DNA of 64,000 bases. Source: Lindgomyces ingoldianus (Eukaryota; Ascomycota; Dothideomycetes; Pleosporales; Lindgomycetaceae). A program made the position numbers and the translations under genes. The notes under the pieces were generated by a model. The model was not told the origin of the DNA and did no database searches. It saw nothing but the letters and a program-made list of their open reading frames with translations. The stretch spans positions 162,545-226,544 of the forward strand of contig NW_022985176.1 in assembly GCF_010093535.1 (NCBI RefSeq), given 5' to 3'. Positions 1 through 9,528 of the stretch are shown in pieces (position 1 is the stretch's first letter; every line of letters starts with the position of its first letter).

Positions 1-1378
1 ACTAACTAGCGCGTCCAAAAGAGGAGATTCTGCTAAACTTTTCGTTCTGCAAACCCGAATATAATAAGCAGAGCAAGCTCTGCTAATAAAGTAGCTACAA
101 GGCGCTAGCATCTTCTTCTAAGTCTAGAGGGCTTATTAATAATAAGTAAGTGTAATAGTGTTAAAAAAGTAGATAGTAAAAATAATATTAAACTTAATAA
201 AGTAGCTAATATATACTATAATAAAGTTTAGAATGTCTCTCTATGTAACACTATCTTTAAAAAGAAACACCTTCTAGTTGTCCTAGCTAGCTAGAGCGCG
301 CGTAAGCTTTTTATGTGTAAGGTAGGTAGAGATATTAATGTTAAGAAAGCCCTATACTGCGTCTACACTTACATAGATGCTATTGTCTACTATAAGCTTT
401 ACAGCAATAATAGCTTTTTTAGCTCTAGTACTAAAGTTAAGTATGTTTTTATTAGCCCTTAAGTAGGCTATTACTAGCATAGTAAAGGTATTATAGGCGT
501 ATAGCGTGCTAGTAAGGTTTACCTTACTAATAAGTAGCTAGTACTTCTTGTAGACTTTATAGACATTTTTATAGTAAACTATAGTTATAGCTAGCACGCG
601 TAAGGCAGATAGTAGTTAAAATAGACAGCTTAAAAAAGTAAAAAGTAAAGTTAAAAAGTAAGTTAATGCTTTATCTACTTTACTTTATTAGTTTTAGACA
701 TATATAGATTATATATAGTAGCTTACTATTAAATAAAAAAGTAAAAAGTAAGTAGTAAAAAGTAAAGAGTAAAAAGTAAAAAGTAAAAAGTAAAAAGTAA
801 AAAGTAAAAAGTAAAAAGTAAAAAGCTATTAAGTAAGTTAATGCTAAAAGTAAAGTGTAAAAAGTTAGTGCTAAAGGTAATGCTAAGAGTAAAGAAAAGC
901 AGAAGGTAGAGAAATAGTCTACTATTATATGCTGTAAAACGCTAGCTATTAGAAGCAGTTACTATTATGTGTATAGCAGGTGCTAACTTAATTAGTAGGT
1001 GTAATTTATGTTAAGATAATATATTTTATAAAGCACTTTAAATAAGTAAAAAAAAAAATTAGCTTAAAAAAGGTAAATAAAGTAAATATTATAACTATAG
1101 CTATGTTTATAGTTATAAATAAAGTTATAAGCGCAGTAACACTTATAAAAAAAGTAGTAGTTATAAAAGTAAATATAAATATAACTATAAAAAAAAGAAT
1201 AAAATTAGCTTAAAAAAATAAATAATGTAAAAAAAGCTATAATTATAATAAAGACTATACATAAAGTGGTAATAATAAGTGTTATTATAAATGTAAAAAT
1301 AAATATTAGCAGTAATATATGCGCTTAATATTATAAACTACCTAATCTAGAAAGTTTATAGCTTTTACTATAAAACAC
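1..1378. repeat. AT-rich RIP-degraded repeat, family not recognised
   Basis: This stretch is AT-rich and has stops in every frame. Remaining CG and CA dinucleotides are mostly preceded by A or G, the same pattern as the recognisable RIP-damaged transposons nearby. No LTR, terminal inverted repeat or protein motif could be identified. The ancestral DNA continues beyond the fold-back element (2483-2795) and the Copia element, because target-site duplications show both were inserted into it. It is probably an old transposon that entered from the left edge of the window. Confidence 0.6.
735..825. repeat. (AAAAAGT)n simple repeat
   Basis: About a dozen tandem copies of a 7-bp AAAAAGT-type unit, interrupted near the start. 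A looser GTAAAA-type tract recurs near 41.75 kb. Confidence 0.8.
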
Positions 1379-1380
1379 TA

Positions 1381-2480
1381 ACGTACTTCATAGGCGAGTT
1401 GCTCACACACCTGAGTCGCTCACTTTTGCCAAGACCCCACCAAACCACCCTTCCTACACTAATGCATTCCCCACAACACTACTTAGACGCGCTAAAAGAA
1501 TGTTAGATACAGCTTGTGCTCTAAGCTTTTAAATAAGACATAAAACTCTTAAAGAAATGTGCTATAGCTATGTGTAAGGTCTTATAAAAGACAATAAATA
1601 ACTACAGCGCTAGACAACCTTTACAAGCTAATTCTACAGCTAAATTATAGAGGCTAGGTAATAAAAAGGAGCAGGTGATTGTTAAGACTATACTTAAGCT
1701 ATATACGCGAGGAATTTCCTCTTAGATAGCATTTGTAGCTAATATAGCTAATTCTTTGCGCGCTAAGCGTAATCTAGGCCATGTTTGCATAAACTAGCCT
1801 AGTACGTTTGTGAAGTGTTATTTATAGCTTAAAGTGAAGTTTTAAGCGCAAGTATAGTTAAGAGATATCTGGCTAATTATAAACCCTGTCTTGCTAAAGT
1901 TGTACGTGTTATTATCCTAGATGCTATACTTAGCTTTAATATTCTCCACAAGGCTAAACCTGCCCTAAATTACCCTAGGACTCTCGCAGAGGGCTCTCTT
2001 ATAGTTGTACTTACGCTTAAACATCACTTTAAGCTCTAAATAACGCTTCACAAACGTACTAGGCTAGTTTATGCGAACATGGCCTAGATTACGCTTAGCG
2101 CGCAAAGAATTAGCTATATTAGCCATAAATGCTATCTAAGGGGAAATTCCTTGCGCATATAGCTTAAGTATAGTCTTAACAATCACCTGCTCCTTTTTAT
2201 TGCCTAGCCTCTGTAATTTAGCTATAGAATTAGCTTATAAAGGTTGTCTAGCGCTGTAGTTATTTATTATCTTTTATAGGACTCTACACATAGCTACAGC
2301 ATATTTCTTTAAGAGTTTTATGTCTTATTTAAAAGCTTAGAGCGCAAGCTGTATCTAACGTTCTTTTAGCGCGTCTAAGTAGTGTTGTGGGGAATGCATT
2401 AGTGTAGGAAGGGTGGTTTGGTGGGGTCTTAGCAAAAGTGAGCGACTCGGGTGTGTGAGCAACTCGCCCATGAAGTACGT
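1381..2480. mobile_element. Fold-back (palindromic) Fot1/pogo-like element, family A, copy 1
   Basis: The 1100-bp element is flanked by TA (1379-1380, 2481-2482) and has inverted ends starting ACGTACTTCA. The two arms are inverted copies of the same Fot1-type 5' half. The left arm (plus strand) encodes a degenerate CENPB/Tc5 helix-turn-helix region resembling NSLRAKRNLG. The right arm (minus strand) encodes the same region and continues to the position of the first catalytic Asp, where NFSKTGF stands in place of the usual NFDETGF. The arms pair over roughly 470 bp, and the loop is about 1860-2025. No DDE catalytic core is present, so it cannot make transposase. Its arms match the right end of the full-length relic at 16238-18100. 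A second copy of identical length lies at 27642-28741. Confidence 0.85.
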
Positions 2481-2482
2481 TA

Positions 2483-2795
2483 GAACTAGTGCGCTTAACT
2501 ATTCTCTATTCTTTTACACTCTTTACTACTAACCTTTACTATAGTATAAGTTACCTAGTAAAACTTACTAATTAAATTACTATACTTAATTACTTTTACT
2601 ACTTTTTTTTGCCTTAGATAATAAACTATGTTATGTTTTAAATTAAAACTAACTTATACTATTTATTACTTCTAGCGCTAGCTAACCTACTTCTAGTGCG
2701 CCTAGATAAGCTTTATAACCTGTATAATAACTTTTATTACTCTCTCTTTTAAAATAACTACTAAAATAGCCCTAAACACTGTGCCTTCATAGTTA
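2483..2795. repeat. AT-rich degraded repeat between insertions
   Basis: Continuation of the unidentified old repeat into which the fold-back element (left) and the Copia element (right) inserted. No gene or motif is visible. Confidence 0.5.
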
Positions 2796-2800
2796 GTAAT

Positions 2801-3153
2801 TGTTAGATTTAAGCACTGTTTCTGGGCTTCCTGAGATGAATGATGGGTTTGGATGTGATGTATGGATGATTGATTGATTTGTATTAATTGTGTTTTATTT
2901 ATTGATCCTTTTTCTGCTCTACTTGTGTTGCTCAGCTTTTTTGTTCTGCTGATCTGAGTCCCTCGCGCACTAGCCCTATGCGCGACTAGCTTGCAACATG
3001 CTGTAAAATGCTGCAATTTGCTGCAACATGCTGTAAAATGCTGCAAAATGCAGCAATTTGCAGCAACATACTGTTCAAGCTTATTGCTTGTACTATGTAG
3101 CAGCTTTCGTCAAACGTTCCTCCTGTCTTGACAGTAGGTGCGCATATCTGACA
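2801..3153 (-). repeat. 3' LTR of the Copia element
   Basis: 353-bp LTR aligning with 7939-8348. It contains eight 10-bp units of a TGCAACATGC-type tandem array (about 2993-3070). Its outer (left) edge keeps TGA/TGG sites that have become TAA/TAG in the other LTR. Confidence 0.95.
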
Positions 3154-3249
3154 CACCCCCTCAGCTTGGACATGCTTCAAGCTGGTCCCTGATTGCGCAA
3201 CGTTAGTATGCTTCCAGGGCTTCCATTCTTGCTTCAATCTCTTCCATAT

Positions 3250-6200
3250 CTGCTTCCTAACTGACTATCCTCTCCCTAACGTTAACTAGCTGAATTTGCT
3301 GAAGAAAGCTTGGCCATTTGCTGGCTAGAAGCGCTTTAGTGAGTCTGTCTGTAAGCATCTTGCTAGAGGGGACATGGACAACCTTAATTGTTTGTTAAGA
3401 GACTTCCTGTCAGAGCTAGTAGTTATAGATGTTGACATGTTAGAGCTTAGTTTAAAGTTAAGATATCTCTTTGTTTACTAATTAGATTATCTGCTTGTTG
3501 TTGCACTAGATTGTAATAGTTAAATTAGGCAGCTTAACCTGCAGTTTGTTAAGAAGCATTCTTGTAAACATAGCTTCCTTAGCAACTTAGAACAGTGCAA
3601 GTAATTCTGCTTCTGTTGTTAATGTTGTAACTATATCTTGTTTATTTACTTGCTATGCAATCTATCTGCTAAATAGTTAAATAACATAGCCCTAAGAGCT
3701 CTTCTTATCTAGTGTATTGTCTACAAATAACGCATTGCTTGCTACTATAAGGTAGTCTTCTCCTCCTAATTAGAGTGCGTACGTCTGTGTCGCATGTAGG
3801 TACAGGATGACTCAATCGGCTGCATCCTAATGGTCAGATGCGGGATTTGTGAGAAACTGTGCAAGGCGTGATGTGGCAAAGGCGATGTCTGGTCTTGTAG
3901 TGACTGCTGCGAAGAGCAGAGATCTAATCTTCCGCTAATATTAATTTACTTCTAATAGGGTTGTGAAACTAGATTGCAGCATAAGTTTAATCCCACTTAT
4001 AGGTGTAGCGTGCTGCAGGTCCTTTCTATTAGCTAGCCTAGCTATCTTGTTAATATATAATGCCTATAACAGCTAAATTATTTATTGCTGTTAATCTCTA
4101 ATAATCTTAACTCCTAGGAACTATTATAGGTTCTTGCCTCCTATTAAGGTATACTTCTCTTATAACTAGTCTACTACACGCTGTGCATCTGCTTTAGAGC
4201 CTTTCTTGTGCGCAATAATAAGGTTGTCTACATAGAAGAAGACAAATATTCTAGCTTTAGTTATGTAGTAGAGTTTATGTAGAACAGCTAAGAACCTAAG
4301 GCCTTTAAGGGTTGTTATAAAATAGTGTTACTAGAGTAGAGAAGAAATTTGTAGGCTGTATAGTGCCTTTTAAAGCTTTAGTATTGTACCTAGTTTCTAA
4401 TAGCCTCTTAGCATCTGCATGTAGATATCGCGGTTAATTGCTGCATGTACAAACGCGTTAGTTACGTTGTATTATTTAAGCTCTAGGTTAAAGCGTGCAG
4501 ATATTGCTATTAGCATTTAAAATAAGCGTCCTGCTAGGGTAGCAGTGTAGGTATCTTATGTAGTAATGTTTCTCTGTTAATTGCTGTAGACTACTAGTTA
4601 CGCCTTGCATCTTTGCAATCTGTAGTGCTTATTAAGCTTATAGGTGTACACCCACATATAATCTAGAATCTGCTGTCTAGCTGCCTTAATTAGCTTTGTC
4701 TAGACCTCTATCTAGAATTTTATTGTCTAATAACTGTCTAGGTGCGTTCTTTCTGCTGCCTTAAACATCTTATGTAGAGAGTGCTCCTCTAGTTGCTTTT
4801 AGGTTAATAGCAGAGGTAGCAGCTAGCTTCTATAAGGTGTCTTTTTTTTAAATAGCATTCTTATTAATGCTACTTTATCTAGTGTCTTGCTGCTATGCTT
4901 TTCTACACTTCTAAATCTTATGCTAGCTATAAAGGCTGCAGCCTATAGTACAGTCTTTAGCAACCCTATTTAGCTTAGCTTTAGTGCTGCTCTAGCTATT
5001 AACTACATAAGCAATGCTGCAGGTAGCAAAGTGTTTAGAGGAGACAGATAGTTATCTCTAATCTTCCTTCCTTAATAGTAGCCTAGTAGGTCTACTTTGT
5101 TAAAATTTAATGTATTGTCTGCAGTATTGTCTTTATAAAATAACTCTGTCTCTAGCTAATAACTAGGTGTTAGAAGCTTAATTATTTTAATGTATATAGT
5201 AATTTTCTTTACTATGTTATGCATAAAGTTATCTATTAGGTCTTTAGGCTTACTGCTAAAGATTAAGTGTTTATTAAAAATAACATTACATGTACAGATT
5301 ACTTTTGCTAGCAGTAGTATCTATACGCAGTAGATGTTTAATAATTAGTACCTAACTAAATATCTAATCTACACCTTTAGGTCTAGCCTCTACAGCTTAG
5401 ATTTGTTCTAATGTGTGTTATTAGTTATTATAAATGCTTTATAGCTATAAGCTCTTAGATGTGTAAAGCTTAGCTTTTAAATTAACATAATAACTCTATT
5501 ATTTAGAGCTGCTTGTGTAAAGAAGATCTTATATAGTGTCTTCTAGTTATTAGCATAGTTTAGCGTCTAATTGTATAGGTATACGCCGGCTCTAGTGATG
5601 TATGGCTATACGTCCTATAGTAGGTTAGCATCTAGTCACATAGCCTATAACTTCTCCTTGTTCACACCCCCTAAGCGTTTAGCTCCTCTGTTCTAGGCTT
5701 GTGTATCTAGTGCTAAAGGCTTAATAGTTATTCCCTATAATGCTAGCTAGCGTTCTACCTCTAGTTTTACTGTTGTAATCTTGTTATTAGCTTTAATAAC
5801 TTTTATAGTAATGTTATAATAGTTCTTTAGAAAAAGGATAAAGATTATAAGAGCTTTAATAATTAATTTAGTAGGCCTATTATTCTTAAAGTAGAGGTCC
5901 TACTAGAGGCTAGAATACTTATTAGTAATTAGCATTTAACTCTGCTTTTTTATAATGCTCTGTGCTTTGTATGCATAGAAATTAATTAACAGTCTTTTGC
6001 TAGGTCTGCTGTTGCTAATTTGTAGTGCGCAGCTAATTTATTATTGTATCTTAGCTCTGCCACACAAGTTACATTAGACTATTGTAATTCCTTTAATTCA
6101 CACCCCCTTAGCTTGCTGTACAAGGTGTTAAAGTGTAGCTAGTCTAGGGTGTCCTAGACGCTTATGCTATAGCTCTGCTAATGCCTTTTGTAGACTATGT

Positions 6201-7860
6201 TTAGTTCTTGTGTTAATTATGTGTGTATAATATAAGCCCTCCTATAGTAGATAGTACTCTAACACCTATTAGCTATAGATCTCTGTAAAATCTCTAATTA
6301 TTGTCCTGTCTAAGGCCTTTAAAGCAGTTAGCTCTGCTTGTGTGTCCCACTAGATTCCTTTCTGTCGCAGTAGGCGGAATAAGACTAGGTTGCACAGCAG
6401 GTCTAGGCACAGTGCAGCGTTATAAAGTACAAGACTGTATGCTTAACTGTGTGTTCTATGCTTGCTTTTTAAGCTTAGTGTAATTAATCTATAGCCTTAA
6501 ATCTATATGTAAGAGTTTCTAGACTAGATAAAGTCTCCTAGTGTTAGTAAATAATAGTTATAGATCTAATTAACATTATTTATAATGTAGCATGTTAAGC
6601 TTAAGTTAAGGATAAATAATTCTCTTAGCAGATATCTGTTCTAGTTTAAATTAACTATAGCTAGCAATGCAGCTACCTTAACTCTTAATACTTCCTAGCT
6701 TTTAAGTTAGTCTTCTTATATCTCTAGCATAGGTGTATGTAAACTCTTTAGGATTAGTATCCTTAAATTATGTCTGCGCTACCCTCTTAGTAGGCCTTAA
6801 AATTCTAAGTTGTGCTTACGCTTTAATGCTATAAGCTCTTTAACTCTCTTATTTAGCATCCACTAGTCTAGTGCTCTGTCTAGATAGACATAGAAGCAGT
6901 CCTTTAGTGCATAGATGTGTCTGCATGTAGGACATTTAGTGCTTCCTGTTTTAGCAGGTTTCTAGCTTAAAGATAACTTCCTATTATTTTCTTAATAACA
7001 TTAATGTTAAGGTCTACTTTATTTTCTTAATGTTGCAACTTCTGCACTACAGGCGTCCCTATTTGTGCCCTAGGTAGTCTTCTTACTTTTAGTAAAGTAT
7101 AACAAGTTATCTGTTGTAAAAGCAGCTTTATGCTTTCCTGTATATATTAGATAATTTAACATTATATGTTTTTAGAAGCGCTTTATTATTTCTTTTTAAT
7201 TTATGTTTAGTGCAAACTGTCTGCTTTCCTAAAAAGTTGTAGACTAATAAGGGGCAACTTTATTTATAGTAGTTAGAAAGTCCTTTGCTACAGCATTAAA
7301 CTGCGTTGTTTCTAGAACATTTTGTGTCTCCGCTTCTGTGGCAGCGTAGTCATACTCTGCTAGCCACAGGTCCCATATGCTCGCGTTTCTTAGCAGCTTT
7401 AGGGATGCATTGTATTAGTCGCGCGCGCGTTCTTGTTTAAATTAGTTGTTAACGCTTACTGTAGCTTTAAGGTTTATAATCCACTGTCTAAGTAGTTAAT
7501 CTAGGGAACAGCATGTACGCTGCAGATGTAGGCTAACTGTTAACTAGATAAAGACAATAATCTGTTAGAGGCTTAATTACTCTCTTTTATAATTATGTCT
7601 ATTACTCTTATACTTGTTAGCCTTAATCTTGTAGTATTTAATAGCTTCTTTAAAGGCTCTAACACCGCTTGTTAATAGCTTGTTTAGGTGCGTAGGCGTT
7701 TCAACGTTAGAGGCTAGTGAAAACTCAGCTATTAGCGGCATCTCTGGAGCTCTTGGTTTGGAGATCATTTGGATGGTCAACTTAGGATCCACTTGCGGCC
7801 AGATGCTGTGCGCTACACATCTCAATTGCAGCTGCATCATCCAGGCTCTGTAGTCGGTGT
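3250..7860 (-). pseudogene. Copia gag-pol remnant
   Basis: Fragments are recognisable on the minus strand. An intact gag N-terminal stretch at 7577-7840 includes RAPEMPLIAEFSLASN. A gag zinc-knuckle-like TKCPTCRHIYALKDCFYV lies near 6890-6945. The reverse transcriptase has FFYVDNLIIAHKK near 4200-4250 (canonical YVDD). The region upstream of RNase H has RPDIAFATSRLAQFLTNP near 3800-3890, interrupted only by stops that fit C-to-T change. The order gag, integrase region, RT, RNase H is that of Ty1/Copia. Many in-frame TAA/TAG codons show that it is not translated as a polyprotein. Confidence 0.85.
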
Positions 7861-7938
7861 GGTCTCGAAGGACGACTGTCGCGTCTTGAGGAGGCTGGGT
7901 GGCTATTTTGTATTAATGGAGGCACTAAGACTCTTAAT

Positions 7939-8348
7939 TGTTAGATTTAAGCACTGTTTCTAGGCTTCCTAAGATAAATAATGGGTTTAGATGTGATGTA
8001 TAGATAATTAATTAATTTGTATTAATTGTGTTTTATTTATTAATCCTTTTTCTGCTCTACTTGTGTTGCTCAGCTTTTTTGTTCTGCTAATCTAAGTCCC
8101 TCGCGCACTAGCCCTATGCGCGACCAGCTTGCAACATGCTGCAATTTGCTGCAAAATGCTGTAACATGCTGCAATTTGCTGCAACATGCTGCAACATGCT
8201 GTAAAATGCTGCAATTTGCTGCAACATGCTGCAAAATGCTGCAAAATGCAGCAATTTGCAGCAACATACTGTTTGAGCTTATTGCTCGTACTATGTAGCT
8301 TTCGTCAAACGTTCCTCCTGTCTTGACAGTAGGTGCGCATATCTGACA
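7939..8348 (-). repeat. 5' LTR of the Copia element
   Basis: 410-bp LTR containing fourteen 10-bp units (about 8130-8270) versus eight in the other LTR. Six extra units (60 bp) minus a 3-bp AGC indel explain the 57-bp length difference exactly. Its inner (left) edge is RIP-mutated relative to 2801-2880. Confidence 0.95.
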
Positions 8349-8377
8349 GTAATACACTTTTTTATACTCTACTTTTA

Positions 8378-9526
8378 ACGTACCTAACGGGTTGGCCGGC
8401 CACACGGGTTGGCCGGCCACTTTTGCCAAGCCCCTACTAAACTCTACCTATCTACATAATGCCTTAACAACAACACTAGATTAAATTTTCTAAAGAACAT
8501 TAGATATAGCTTACTCTTTAGGCTTTTAAATAAGACTTAAAACTCTTCTTATAACACACTGCAGCTATCTATAATGTCTCTTACACAACACTAAGCAATT
8601 AACGCGCTAGACAGCCTTTATAAGCAGAATACTAGCCTAAATTAAGGAATCTAACTAAGCTTAAAAAAGAGGTAGTTGTTAAGTATATACTTAAGCTTAT
8701 TACACGCAGATTTCCCTCTAGGCTTGCAGCTGTAGCTAATATAGCTAATTCCTTGCCTGTAGAGTGTAATCTAGGCTAGGTTAGCTTAAACTAGCCTAGT
8801 ATGTAGGTTAAGCACTGCCCTAAGTTTATAATAAAGTTTAATTATAAGTATAATTATAAAAGAGTGCTTTATAAAAATCTAAAGGTTATTTAGGGCTAGT
8901 TTTGCCTAGTAGCTAACATAAAAGCTAAGTATAGTATCTAGAATAAAGATAAGTATAACTTTAATAAGTTAAGCTTTATAATAAGCTAGATATTAACTAG
9001 AGTAGTTGTTATAGCTTTAGAGAGATAAAGATAGCTAAAGGTAATATAGTAAAGTAATAAAGAGTAAATAACAGTTATTTACTGCATTAATATAATAAAG
9101 TAGGCTATAAGATTATAGAGCTTTAAGCAGCAAATAAGACTACTACATAATATAAATTACATAAAAAGAAGTAGATTTAGGCAAAAAAGACTTTAATAGT
9201 TAAGAATAGAGCTTATCTAACTGCTCTAAAGGAGTTTAAAGCGCGTAGTAATAGAAAGAAGCTAAAGACGCAGGTGCGCGCTAAAGAAGGTAAGCTAAGT
9301 TAAAGGCAATGTAAGCAGTGCAATTAGACTAGGCATAACTTGCGTATATGTAAGCAAGTAGTAGAAGTAGACTTTAAATAATATCTTATGTTATATTGCT
9401 TTATATAGGGCTAAAGTAGGCTGTTTTGCGAGAGAATAGGGTGGTTTTAGTAGGGGCTTAGCAAAAGTGGCTGGCTAACCCGTGTGGCCGGCCAACCCGT
9501 GTGGCCGGCCAACCCGTTAGGTACGT
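8378..9526 (+). mobile_element. Internally deleted Fot1/pogo-like element, family B, copy 1
   Basis: 1149 bp, flanked by TA, with inverted ends ACGTACCTAACGGGTTGG. The ends carry subterminal tandem units containing GGCCGGCC: two units on the left and three on the right. The plus strand encodes a degraded Fot1 N-terminal half: a helix-turn-helix region, then text resembling the transposase up to the NFDETGF position, here NFNKLSF. It jumps directly to the basic C-terminal tail, so most of the DDE catalytic domain is deleted. The full-length relative is 18191-19917 and a sister deletion copy is 38022-39153. It sits 25 bp beyond the Copia target duplication. Confidence 0.85.
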
Positions 9527-9528
9527 TA

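Larger units (their letters stand above)
2801..8348 (-). mobile_element. Ty1/Copia LTR retrotransposon, complete but RIP-inactivated
   Basis: Two LTRs (2801-3153 and 7939-8348) bound a 5548-bp element with a perfect 5-bp target duplication GTAAT at 2796-2800 and 8349-8353. On the minus strand the LTR reads TGTCAGATATGCGC...TCTAACA. A purine-rich tract (GAGGGGGTG) lies just inside the 3' LTR near 3154. The coding order on the minus strand is gag (about 7860 to 6900) and then pol leftwards, with the Copia reverse-transcriptase motif near 4200-4250. Stops throughout make it dead. Several internal patches (about 3154-3260, 3780-3930, 7700-7920) kept normal GC, which is unusual within a RIP-damaged element. 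Confidence 0.95.

Noticed and set aside
6301..6483. Short open frames in the AT-rich blocks (also 7769-7963, 8116-8298, 31336-31623, 42786-42995)
   Set aside because: They fall inside transposon or LTR sequence or on the wrong strand of a recognised gene, have no ATG or domain, and arise from RIP-altered composition.
8130..8270. CRISPR-like repeat array
   Set aside because: The 10-bp units have no spacers, lie inside an LTR and recur in the partner LTR. The genome is eukaryotic.
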